5,946 bases of DNA from Tannerella sp. (GCA_031272655.1 JAISTJ010000216.1:1-5946), one strand, 5' to 3'; shown: positions 1 through 5,946, counted from the stretch's first letter. The notes: generated from the letters alone by a model not told the origin. Made by a program: numbers and translations.

Positions 1-69
1 TTGCGCGCGTGCGGACAGTTGGAGCATTGTTAGGCTCAGCAATAATAATTTTAAAGCGTTGATTTTCAT
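1..69 (-). CDS. Start of a secreted or envelope protein of unknown function (N-terminal 23 codons only)
   Basis: Read on the minus strand, an ATG at 69-67 opens a frame that stays open to the window edge and ends on a complete codon. The 23 residues form a textbook signal peptide: a positive start (MKINALK), a leucine-rich core (LLLLSLTML), and a cleavage region ending in SARA, with Gln expected as the first mature residue. Ala-x-Ala followed by Gln is common at signal peptidase I sites in Bacteroidota. The protein is therefore probably exported to the periplasm, outer membrane or surface. No mature domain is visible, so no function can be given. The gene is divergent from the histidine kinase gene, with 290 bases between the two starts, and a good leftward promoter lies at 259-289. 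The start is too short and too close to the edge for simple ORF calling. The signal peptide is what makes it credible. Confidence 0.72.
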   Translation of the reverse strand, partial: MKINALKLLLLSLTMLQLSARAQ

Positions 70-97
70 TTTGTTGTCTTGTTTTTGTGCCCAATGC

Positions 98-217
98 GGG
101 ACGAAGTCCCGTCATTGCGAGGTACGAAGCAATCCAGAAAAATTGGTATAAATGGTTTAATTGACTGGATTGCTTCACATTCGTTCGCAATGACGAGGTG
201 GACGTTCGCAATGACGA
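98..217. repeat. Palindromic dispersed-repeat-like element (inverted arms with an unequal duplicated end)
   Basis: Two arms face each other: the left arm at 111-137 begins GTCATTGCGAGG and ends GCAATCCAG, and the right arm at 165-194 begins CTGGATTGCTTC and ends GCAATGAC. They pair along their length except for a few bases in the middle, around a 27-base A/T-rich loop (138-164). A small perfect hairpin, GGGAC-GAA-GTCCC, sits directly to the left (98-110). The outer end of the right arm occurs twice, as a 15-base direct repeat at 182-196 and 203-217. Sequences built on 'cattgcgag ... gaagcaatcc' are known as dispersed palindromic repeats in several bacterial genomes. Membership of such a family is inferred from memory, and copy number cannot be seen here. 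Frames that read through it are artefacts. No transposase is present. Confidence 0.75.
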
Positions 218-258
218 TACGTATCCCGTAAGGGCGGTTAATAGTCAATTATCGGGCG

Positions 259-289
259 CAAAGGTAGCGAGTAAAAAAATACCGTGCAA
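259..289 (-). promoter_or_regulatory. Leftward Bacteroidota-type promoter for the secreted-protein gene
   Basis: On the minus strand, TACCTTTG (266-259) matches the -7 consensus TAnnTTTG exactly. A TTG (289-287) lies 20 bases upstream, as expected for the -33 element. Transcription would start near 253 and run left, giving a leader of about 180 bases before the ATG at 69 that includes the whole palindromic repeat. It is placed by consensus only. Confidence 0.6.
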
Positions 290-308
290 TACCCAAAAGG
301 GTGATTTT

Positions 309-339
309 TTTGTATTACCAATAAAAAATCTTATCTTTG
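309..339 (+). promoter_or_regulatory. Rightward Bacteroidota-type promoter for the histidine kinase gene
   Basis: TTTG at 309-312, a 19-base spacer, then TATCTTTG at 332-339 match the Bacteroidota -33/-7 pattern. The expected start near 345 leaves a leader of about 15 bases before the ATG at 360. A perfect 8-bp inverted repeat (GATTTTTT at 303-310 and AAAAAATC at 323-330) overlaps the -33 element and spacer. It could be a regulator site or just A/T-rich chance. Confidence 0.7.
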
Positions 340-359
340 TAGCATTAAATATATGACAA

Positions 360-2252
360 ATGAGGACTAAATTATTGATATTCAGCATATTACTGTCTGT
401 GTTGGCTTCACCGGTGATAGCGCAGGGAGTTGATTCGTTAATGAATTTGCTTAAAAACAACGACTTAACTCCTGCAAAGAGGATGGAAACGATTAACATC
501 CTTAACGGCATTTTTGTACATTCCAACCCCAAACAACTGTTTAAACACGCTCAGGAAGGCTTACAAATAGCTGAAACAGAGAAAGATAGACAGTACATTT
601 CGATATTTAACGAACAAATGGGAAATTACTATGCCATGAGGAAAAATTTTGACACGGCAACGATTTTTTACGACAAGGCCATGAAGATTGCCGTTGGCAT
701 TGGCGATAGAAAACAGGAATGTTCCGTGCTGATTTCGTATGCGAACCTGAACAAAAGTTTCAGTAACGACGAAAAAGCGCTTGAATACTTCCTGAAAGCA
801 TTGAAAATTGCCGAAGAGATTGATAATAAGCGGGCTATGGTTACGGTGATGACTTCGATTGCCGATATTTACAGGACGCTGTACAACGACGACAAGGTGC
901 TTGAATACAGCCGGCGTGCGCTTCAAATAGCCGAAGCCGAAAATTTTACCAATCTAAAAATTACTCCAACTATCTATCTATCATACATTTACCGCGACCA
1001 CAAAGAGTATCCGGAGGCGCTCGAATATGCGCAAAAGGCCTACGAACTCAACAAAATAAGCTATAACTCGGCTACTGCGCTGACTGTCAATCAGATGTTA
1101 GTTCTGCTGTATTGGGAAACGGATAAGGCCGACAGCGCCCTCGTCCATGCCCAAGAATGTCTTGCAATAGCCAAAAGGGTCGGTGCGCCGCAATACCTGC
1201 TGTTAGGATGGAACGCAATGTCGAACGCATACCGCGCAAAAAAGATGTTCCGCGAGAGCGCCGACGCCGCCCAACACGCATGGGAAGCCGATTCGACCAA
1301 TCTGTACATATCCACAAATATCTTTTGTAACCTGCTTCACGCCAACATCGTGCTGGGCAACATGAAAGAAGCCGAGCGTTACTTCCTTGTCTATGACAGC
1401 ATTTTCCAGAAGTATATGGATAAACAGATTCACGAAAGCGTTGCAGAACAGGAAGTTAAATATGAAACTGTAAAAAAGGAAAAATTAATAGACGATTTGC
1501 AGAACGAGCGGAAAAATCTTCACCTGTTATTAGTAATCGGCGGCATATCGTTGTTGCTTGCGATAGCGGTAATTACCGCTATCGCCATGGTGTCGCGCCA
1601 GAAGCGCCGATTGCTGGTGAAAGAAAAGCAACTTGCGGCTTCCGAAGCGGCTTTGCAGTCGGAGATGAGCGAGCGTGCGCGAATCGGTCGGGATCTTCAT
1701 GACCGTCTCGGTGGGATGTTGTCGGCTGCCAAACTTAGTCTCGGCGGCGCTTTTCAGGATTCTGCAACATGCTCAATATTAGACAGTTCGATAGACGAAT
1801 TGCGGCGTATAGCTTACGAGTTGATGCCCGAAATGTTGCTGCGGTTCGGATTGAAACAGTCGCTCGAATCGTTTTGCGCCCCGATGCCAAATGTCCACTT
1901 CAGGCATTTCGGCGACGACATCCGTTATGACGAAAAAACGGAAGCTTCTACTTATTTCTGCACTATGGAGCTGGTTAACAATGCGATACATCATTCCGAC
2001 GCTAAAAATATTGACGTCCAGTTAGTTCAGCATCCCGACGGCCTTTCGGTAACCGTTCAGGACGACGGCAAAGGTTTCGATATCAAAACCTGCAAGAAAG
2101 GTCTTGGGTTGAACAACTTCCGCACCCGCATACAGTCCTTGAACGGGATAACCGACATCTCGTCGGAACCCGGCAACGGTGCGGTAATAAGTTTTGAGCT
2201 GAAAATTGCCAACGTTCCCCCGCAAGAAAATAAAGATGATTTTGTGAAATAG
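360..2252 (+). CDS. TPR-containing membrane sensor histidine kinase (HisKA_3 / NarL-type partner class)
   Basis: This is a 630-residue kinase that should autophosphorylate on His and pass the phosphate to a response regulator, probably of the LuxR/NarL-like class that goes with HisKA_3 kinases. Residues 1-21 are a signal peptide (cleavage at VIA|Q). About seven TPR-like helix pairs fill residues 83-354 and form a likely periplasmic sensing or protein-binding domain. A charged helix (355-386) leads to one membrane segment (387-411), followed by a coiled-coil-like linker. The phosphoacceptor is His447 in GRDLHDRLGG, and the second helix of that domain carries ELRRIAYELMPE. The ATPase domain has its N box at ELVNNAIHHS (537-546), DDGKGFD (568-574) and GLGLNN (581-586), so it looks catalytically intact. 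An ATG at 353 runs into a stop after five codons, so 360 is the start. No response regulator lies downstream. The ligand is unknown. Confidence 0.93.
   Translation: MRTKLLIFSILLSVLASPVIAQGVDSLMNLLKNNDLTPAKRMETINILNGIFVHSNPKQLFKHAQEGLQIAETEKDRQYISIFNEQMGNYYAMRKNFDTATIFYDKAMKIAVGIGDRKQECSVLISYANLNKSFSNDEKALEYFLKALKIAEEIDNKRAMVTVMTSIADIYRTLYNDDKVLEYSRRALQIAEAENFTNLKITPTIYLSYIYRDHKEYPEALEYAQKAYELNKISYNSATALTVNQMLVLLYWETDKADSALVHAQECLAIAKRVGAPQYLLLGWNAMSNAYRAKKMFRESADAAQHAWEADSTNLYISTNIFCNLLHANIVLGNMKEAERYFLVYDSIFQKYMDKQIHESVAEQEVKYETVKKEKLIDDLQNERKNLHLLLVIGGISLLLAIAVITAIAMVSRQKRRLLVKEKQLAASEAALQSEMSERARIGRDLHDRLGGMLSAAKLSLGGAFQDSATCSILDSSIDELRRIAYELMPEMLLRFGLKQSLESFCAPMPNVHFRHFGDDIRYDEKTEASTYFCTMELVNNAIHHSDAKNIDVQLVQHPDGLSVTVQDDGKGFDIKTCKKGLGLNNFRTRIQSLNGITDISSEPGNGAVISFELKIANVPPQENKDDFVK
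1560..1585. repeat. Perfect 26-bp palindrome inside the histidine kinase gene
   Basis: The half-site GCGATAGCGGTAA is followed immediately by its exact reverse complement, TTACCGCTATCGC, with no spacer or mismatch. It covers codons 401-409 of the kinase, in the membrane segment (AIAVITAIA). The mRNA or single-stranded DNA could fold into a strong hairpin, or the DNA could be a two-fold symmetric protein site. A role is not shown. The symmetry itself is read directly from the sequence. Confidence 0.9.
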
Positions 2253-2271
2253 AAAAAAAGCAGTACTTTTG
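2241..2271 (+). promoter_or_regulatory. Promoter for trpA, overlapping the end of the kinase gene
   Basis: TTTG at 2241-2244, a 19-base spacer, and TACTTTTG at 2264-2271 fit the Bacteroidota -33/-7 pattern exactly. The -33 element lies in the last kinase codons, and the -7 lies in the 37-base gap before trpA. The expected start near 2277 leaves a leader of about 13 bases before the ATG at 2290, too short for a leader-peptide attenuator. trpA can thus be transcribed independently of the kinase. Confidence 0.7.
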
Positions 2272-2289
2272 CGGTACAATTTTAGATTC

Positions 2290-3060
2290 ATGAACAGAAT
2301 TAACGAACTTTTTCAAACGAAGAAAAAAGATATCCTGTCGGTCTATTTCTGCGCCGGCTATCCGAAAGCGGATAATACGGCTGAAGTGATACAAACACTT
2401 GAGGCTCACGGGGTTAACATGATTGAAATCGGCATCCCTTTCAGCGATCCGATGGCTGACGGTCCGGTTATACAAAACGCTGCTACACAGGCGTTACGTA
2501 ATGGAATGACGCTCCGCCGCCTTTTTGGTCAGCTGAAAGAAATCCGTGCGGGCGTCAACATCCCGTTGTTGCTGATGGGCTACCTCAATCCCGTGATGCA
2601 ATACGGATTTGAAGCGTTTTTCCGGTCATGCGGCGATTGCGGCATAGATGGTTGTATCATTCCTGACCTGCCTTTCGACGACTACCTGACCGACATTAAA
2701 CCGCTTGCAGAACGCTTTGGTATTAAGGTGATTATGCTTATTACACCCGAAACGTCGGACGAACGGATACGCCTTATAGACGCCCATACCGACGGTTTCA
2801 TCTATATGGTCTCTTCGGCGGCGGTTACGGGCGCCCAAAAGTCGTTCGACGAACAGAAACAAGCCTATTTCAGCCGCATCAACGCTATGCAGTTGCGCAA
2901 TCCCCGCATGATAGGCTTCGGCATCAGCAATAACGCTACTTTCAGCGCTGCATGCCGCAATGCCGCCGGCGCAATCATCGGAAGCCGCTTTGTTACCCTG
3001 CAGTCGGAAACGGCAACGCCGCAGGAAGCAATCTGCAAACTGCTCGAAGCGCTGAAATGA
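2290..3060 (+). CDS. trpA: Tryptophan synthase alpha chain
   Basis: TrpA cleaves indole-3-glycerol phosphate to indole and glyceraldehyde 3-phosphate. In the TrpA2-TrpB2 complex the indole is channelled to the beta chain, the last step of tryptophan synthesis in the cytoplasm. The protein has 256 residues, usual for the family (268 in E. coli). The catalytic acids are Glu46 in IEIGIPFSDP and Asp57 in MADGP, matching E. coli Glu49 and Asp60. Loop 6 is YMVSSAAVTGA (172-182), with Thr180 matching E. coli Thr183. Phosphate-site motifs FGIS and GAIIGSR are present. The start is the ATG at 2290. An in-frame TTG at 2269 would lie inside the -7 element and add residues the family lacks. No other trp gene is in the window, although Bacteroides-type genomes usually keep trpA at the end of a trp cluster. 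lutA follows after 19 bases, so cotranscription is likely. Confidence 0.96.
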   Translation: MNRINELFQTKKKDILSVYFCAGYPKADNTAEVIQTLEAHGVNMIEIGIPFSDPMADGPVIQNAATQALRNGMTLRRLFGQLKEIRAGVNIPLLLMGYLNPVMQYGFEAFFRSCGDCGIDGCIIPDLPFDDYLTDIKPLAERFGIKVIMLITPETSDERIRLIDAHTDGFIYMVSSAAVTGAQKSFDEQKQAYFSRINAMQLRNPRMIGFGISNNATFSAACRNAAGAIIGSRFVTLQSETATPQEAICKLLEALK

Positions 3061-3079
3061 ACATTTTTTTCATTAAAAT

Positions 3080-3820
3080 ATGCAATACAACGTAGGATTG
3101 TTCATACCGTGCTATATTGACACGTTTTACCCTCAGGCGGGAGTGGCGACGCTTCAACTGCTTGAGAAACAGGGCTTACGGGTAACTTATCCGCTGAAGC
3201 AGACGTGCTGCGGCCAGCCGCTCGCCAACAGCGGCTCGGAGCGCGAGGCGAGGGAGTGTTACCGCCATTTCGTTGATTGCTTCAAGGGTTTCGACTATGT
3301 CGTTACCCCGTCGGGCAGTTGCGCCTATCAGGTGATTCATCACTTCGATACTATCGAACAGACCGACGAGGTTAAACATCTGCGCACTACGACGTTCGAG
3401 CTGTGCAGTTTCCTGACCGATGTGCTGAAGATAGAGCATTTGGACGCCCGCTTTCCGCATCGCGTGGGGCTGCACCAGAGTTGTCACGGGTTGCGGGGGC
3501 TTAAGATTGCCTCTGCATCGGAACTTATTGAACGCAGGTACTCTAAAGCGAGGCGGCTGCTTGGGATGGTCAAAGACATACAACTGATTGATTTAGACCG
3601 CACCGACGAGTGTTGCGGCTTTGGCGGTACGTTTTCTGTGTTCGAGCCTGATGTGTCGGTAAAAATGGGGCGCGACCGCATCGCCGACCATGAACGCAAC
3701 GGCGCCGAATACATCACTTCTTACGACATGTCATGCCTGATGCACCTTGAAGGTATCATACGACATGCACGGAAGCCTCTCAAAGTTATTCATATCGCGG
3801 AAATACTTAATAACAGTTAA
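3080..3820 (+). CDS. lutA: L-lactate oxidation iron-sulfur protein LutA (two CCG domains)
   Basis: LutA is one of three proteins that together oxidise L-lactate to pyruvate in the LutABC (YkgEFG) system first described in Bacillus subtilis. The 246 residues, close to the usual size, contain two cysteine-rich CCG domains of the kind found in heterodisulfide reductase and GlpC subunits. The first has Cys11, Cys43-Cys44 (TCCGQP) and Cys81 (PSGSC). The second has Cys135 (HQSCHG), Cys178-Cys179 (ECCGFGG) and Cys219. These should bind iron-sulfur clusters for electron transfer. No signal peptide or membrane segment is seen, so the protein is cytoplasmic. The ATG at 3080 lies 19 bases after trpA behind an A/T-rich leader with no Shine-Dalgarno sequence, and lutB starts one base after the lutA stop. 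No TAnnTTTG promoter was seen just upstream. The family is clear. Lactate as substrate is inferred from the full lutABC set. Confidence 0.93.
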   Translation: MQYNVGLFIPCYIDTFYPQAGVATLQLLEKQGLRVTYPLKQTCCGQPLANSGSEREARECYRHFVDCFKGFDYVVTPSGSCAYQVIHHFDTIEQTDEVKHLRTTTFELCSFLTDVLKIEHLDARFPHRVGLHQSCHGLRGLKIASASELIERRYSKARRLLGMVKDIQLIDLDRTDECCGFGGTFSVFEPDVSVKMGRDRIADHERNGAEYITSYDMSCLMHLEGIIRHARKPLKVIHIAEILNNS

Positions 3821-3821
3821 T

Positions 3822-5186
3822 ATGGACGCTCACGCAAAAAATGCAAGACGCTTTCTGAAAGATGAAGCTCGCGCCGACTGGCACGATGAGACCTTATGGA
3901 TAGTCCGCAAGAAGCGGGATAACGCAGCAGCCGCCGTAGAAGAATGGGAGGCGTTGCGCGAAGAGGCGTCGCATATCAAAGAAGAAGCGTTAGCAAACCT
4001 TGATACGCTCCTCGAACAGTTTGAAAAAGAGGCTGTTAAGAATGGCGCCAAAGTGTTATGGGCAGCCGACGCAGATGAGTTTAACCATCATATATTGGGT
4101 ATCATAAGACACCATAAAGCCGTTAACGTGGTGAAAAGCAAGTCAATGCTGACCGAAGAGTGCGGGATGAACGATTTCCTGCTAAAGGAGGGCATAGAGG
4201 TCGTTGATACCGACCTTGGCGAGCGGATAATACAGTTTCGCCACGAGGCGCCGAGCCATATAGTACTGCCCGCTATTCATCTGAAGAAAGAGGAGATAGG
4301 CGAGACGTTCCACGAGAAGCTCGGCACTGACAAAGGCGCGTCCGACCCTGTCTATCTGACACATGCAGCGAGGCTTCACCTGCGGCAGAAGTTTCTTGCC
4401 GCCGATATAGCGATGACAGGGGTGAATTTTGCCGTAGCCGAGACCGGCAGCGTGGTGGTATGCACCAACGAAGGCAATGCCGATATGGGCGTACAGGCGG
4501 CGCCGGTGCAGATCCACTGCATGGGGATAGAGAAAATCATCCCCCGTCAGGCGGACTTGGGCGTTTTCACCCGTCTGCTTGCGCGCAACGCTACCGGTCA
4601 GGCAGTTACGACCTACACCTCGCATTACACCCGCCCCAAACCGCATGGCGAGATGTACATCGTTATCGTTGACAACGGCAGATCGCATCATTTGGGGCAG
4701 AGCCGTTACGTGAACTCGCTGAAGTGCATCCGTTGCGGCGGATGTATGAACACTTGCCCTGTCTTTCGTCGTAGCGGCGGGCACAGTTACGGTTACGTCA
4801 TACCCGGCCCGATAGGTTCTATCCTCGCGCCCGAACGCACCTGCGGCGGTTGCGCCGATTTACCTTTCGCCTCATCGCTATGCGGCTCGTGCAGCAATGT
4901 ATGCCCAGTTAAGATAGACATCCACGAGCAGCTTTATCGCTGGCGGCAAGACTTAAGCGAGCAGGGCAGGACATCCGCCGTCAAACGCCTGATAATGAGA
5001 GTAGCAGGACTTATGCTATCATCCAACGCCCGTTACAACCTCGCCGCCGCCGCAGGACGGGCTGCATTAAGGCTTACGCCCGACTTCCTGCTCTATAACT
5101 TCCTGAATATCTGGGGAAAAGGACGCAAACTTCCCGCCCCGCCAAGTCATTCATTCAAACAATGGTATAAACGCAACAAATCATGA
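3822..5186 (+). CDS. lutB: L-lactate oxidation iron-sulfur protein LutB (LUD domain plus two 4Fe-4S motifs)
   Basis: LutB is the large subunit of the L-lactate oxidation system. The 454-residue product has an N-terminal helical region, a LUD domain (roughly 60-290) with VKSKSMLTEE near 104 and GVNFAVAETGSVVV from 200, and then a ferredoxin-type section. Cys302, 305, 308 and 312 form a complete CxxCxxCxxxCP motif. The second motif is CGSCSNVCP (Cys354, 357, 361). The C-terminal region ends with the family signature LPAPPSHSFKQW. An extra CGGC (Cys341, Cys344) just before the second motif is not something I recall as a standard ligand pair. The start is the ATG at 3822, one base after lutA. A longer in-frame reading from 3747 would overlap lutA by 74 bases and add 25 residues unlike the family. 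The stop overlaps the lutC start as ATGA, suggesting translational coupling. The protein is cytoplasmic, with no signal peptide. Confidence 0.94.
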   Translation: MDAHAKNARRFLKDEARADWHDETLWIVRKKRDNAAAAVEEWEALREEASHIKEEALANLDTLLEQFEKEAVKNGAKVLWAADADEFNHHILGIIRHHKAVNVVKSKSMLTEECGMNDFLLKEGIEVVDTDLGERIIQFRHEAPSHIVLPAIHLKKEEIGETFHEKLGTDKGASDPVYLTHAARLHLRQKFLAADIAMTGVNFAVAETGSVVVCTNEGNADMGVQAAPVQIHCMGIEKIIPRQADLGVFTRLLARNATGQAVTTYTSHYTRPKPHGEMYIVIVDNGRSHHLGQSRYVNSLKCIRCGGCMNTCPVFRRSGGHSYGYVIPGPIGSILAPERTCGGCADLPFASSLCGSCSNVCPVKIDIHEQLYRWRQDLSEQGRTSAVKRLIMRVAGLMLSSNARYNLAAAAGRAALRLTPDFLLYNFLNIWGKGRKLPAPPSHSFKQWYKRNKS

Positions 5187-5779
5187 ACAGCAAAGATAAG
5201 ATACTTGAAAATATCAAAATGAATAAAACATCCGCTCTTTACGAACAACTTGCCGGTCATCGTGAGGCGGATTCCGGATTGCTCAACTCCGATAGCAAAG
5301 ACGCGGAGCCTGTAAACAGGGAGAAACTCTTAAAAATTTTTTGCAGCAACGTTGAAGCGGCGGGTGCAGAGGTTGTCGAATTGAAGCCGGGAGACAAAAT
5401 TTCACAATTTTATCCTACTGCTTTAGACTTTACGGACGAAGAGGTCAGGAAGAAATTTTCCCCCTCGACACACCTTTCGACGCTCGACAAGATAGAATGT
5501 GTTGTTTTTGAAGGCGCTTTCGGGGTTGCCGAAAATGGGGCTGTCTGGCTTGAGGACAAGGATTTGCCCCATCGTATCATCCCGTTTATAACTCAACATC
5601 TTATTTTGAAACTTGACGCTGCGGATTTTGTTCTTACGATGCGGGAAGCCTATAGCCGCATACGCCTTCACGAGACGGGTTTCGGCGTTTTTATATCGGG
5701 GCCGTCCAAAACCGCCGACATAGAACAAAGCCTTGTTTACGGGGCGCACGGAGCTGTGAAAGTTACCGTTTTATGTTAA
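5183..5779 (+). CDS. lutC: L-lactate oxidation LUD-domain protein LutC
   Basis: LutC is the small LUD-domain partner in the LutABC L-lactate oxidation system and is required with LutA and LutB for growth on L-lactate in B. subtilis. The 198-residue product is somewhat shorter than B. subtilis LutC (about 240). The LUD signature is plain: GAFGVAENGAVWL at 111-123, where many relatives have AETG, and SGPSKTADIEQSLVYGAHG at 172-190. The C-terminal part is well conserved, while residues 10-60 are not recognisable. It has no cysteine cluster motifs, as usual. The ATG at 5183 overlaps the lutB stop by four bases, so the start is well fixed. The gene ends 54 bases before metG with no convincing terminator hairpin between. 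It ends the trpA-lutABC run. No lactate permease or GntR/FadR-type regulator is next to it. Confidence 0.92.
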   Translation: MNSKDKILENIKMNKTSALYEQLAGHREADSGLLNSDSKDAEPVNREKLLKIFCSNVEAAGAEVVELKPGDKISQFYPTALDFTDEEVRKKFSPSTHLSTLDKIECVVFEGAFGVAENGAVWLEDKDLPHRIIPFITQHLILKLDAADFVLTMREAYSRIRLHETGFGVFISGPSKTADIEQSLVYGAHGAVKVTVLC

Positions 5780-5782
5780 AAT

Positions 5783-5814
5783 TTTCACATTCACCAAAAC
5801 ATTTCCTATCTTTG
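5783..5814 (+). promoter_or_regulatory. Promoter for metG
   Basis: TATCTTTG at 5807-5814 matches the -7 consensus exactly and equals the kinase gene's -7 element. The upstream element is weak: TTTC at 5783-5786, 20 bases away, in place of TTTG. The predicted start near 5820 gives a leader of about 14 bases. This suggests that metG is transcribed separately from the lut genes. Confidence 0.62.
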
Positions 5815-5833
5815 CACCCTAAATTTGAGGCTA

Positions 5834-5946
5834 ATGGAAGAAAAAAAATTTAAGAGAACGCTTATTACATCGGCGTTGCCGTATGCTAACGGACCGGTGC
5901 ATATCGGTCATCTGGCGGGGGTCTATGTCCCCGCCGACATTTATGC
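5834..5946 (+). CDS. metG: Methionyl-tRNA synthetase, N-terminal fragment (runs off the window)
   Basis: MetG charges tRNA-Met with methionine using ATP in the cytoplasm. Only the first 37 codons and two bases are in the window. They read through [18 protein letters not shown] to VYVPADIY, the start of the class I Rossmann fold, with the HIGH signature intact at residues 23-26. The spacing from start to HIGH fits MetG of the Bacteroides type as I recall it. The ATG at 5834 follows an A/T-rich leader without a Shine-Dalgarno sequence. The KMSKS loop, zinc site and any C-terminal tRNA-binding domain lie outside the window. The gene is truncated by the window edge, with no sign of being broken. 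Confidence 0.95.
   Translation, partial: MEEKKFKRTLITSALPYANGPVHIGHLAGVYVPADIY

Noticed and set aside
2..151. Rightward open frame from the window edge through the left repeat arm
   Set aside because: It has no start in view, ends inside the repeat, and conflicts with the leftward signal-peptide start. Its composition is not protein-like.
66..248. 60-residue leftward reading frame through the intergenic region
   Set aside because: It reads through the palindromic repeat, and its internal duplication (VIAN twice) comes from the DNA repeat. The signal-peptide gene at 1-69 is in another frame.
2269..2289. Upstream in-frame TTG start for trpA
   Set aside because: The TTG forms part of the -7 promoter element, and the seven added residues are absent from the family. 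The ATG at 2290 fits.
3056..3074. Possible terminator between trpA and lutA (AATGAA ... TTCATT around a T run)
   Set aside because: The 6-bp stem is almost all A/T, and the T run is in the loop instead of after the stem, so it would not act as an intrinsic terminator.
3747..3821. N-terminal extension of lutB
   Set aside because: It overlaps lutA by 74 bases and adds 25 residues without family support. The ATG at 3822 directly follows the lutA stop.
4182..4784. 200-residue leftward frame opposite lutB
   Set aside because: It lies wholly antisense to the conserved LUD and iron-sulfur coding region, and I recognise no domain in it. It is a shadow of lutB's codon usage.
5780..5833. Possible terminator or small RNA between lutC and metG
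   Set aside because: No stem of useful strength is seen in these 54 bases. They are accounted for by the metG promoter and short leader.

Overview
The window looks like ordinary chromosome from a member of Bacteroidota, most likely order Bacteroidales. Three kinds of evidence support this. The promoters match the Bacteroidota pattern (a TTTG-like -33 element, 19-20 bases, then TAnnTTTG). Genes start without clear Shine-Dalgarno sequences, behind short A/T-rich leaders. The TrpA and MetG sequences resemble Bacteroides-type proteins as I remember them; no search was run.

Layout. Positions 1-69 hold the first 23 codons of a leftward gene that starts with a signal peptide. Positions 70-359 are a divergent intergenic region with a palindromic repeat (about 98-217), a leftward promoter (259-289) and a rightward promoter (309-339). 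Positions 360-2252 encode a membrane sensor histidine kinase with a signal peptide, TPR repeats, one membrane segment, a HisKA_3-type phosphoacceptor domain and an ATPase domain. A promoter overlapping its 3' end (2241-2271) serves trpA (2290-3060), the tryptophan synthase alpha chain. Next come three tightly packed genes: lutA (3080-3820), lutB (3822-5186) and lutC (5183-5779), for iron-sulfur-dependent L-lactate oxidation. A promoter at 5783-5814 precedes the start of metG (5834 to the window end), methionyl-tRNA synthetase.

How the genes work together. LutA, LutB and LutC are expected to form one L-lactate-to-pyruvate oxidation system. The 19-base gap from trpA to lutA and the lack of a recognisable promoter there suggest that trpA-lutABC is one transcription unit. 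trpA stands apart from the other tryptophan genes, at least within this window. The histidine kinase has no response regulator beside it on the visible side. All genes from 360 onward read rightward.

I found no RNA genes, CRISPR array, insertion sequence, prophage or defence genes, and nothing that supports a new multi-gene system. The most unusual items are a perfect 26-bp palindrome inside the kinase's membrane-segment codons, the palindromic repeat lying in the leader of the leftward gene, and the trpA-lutABC arrangement.
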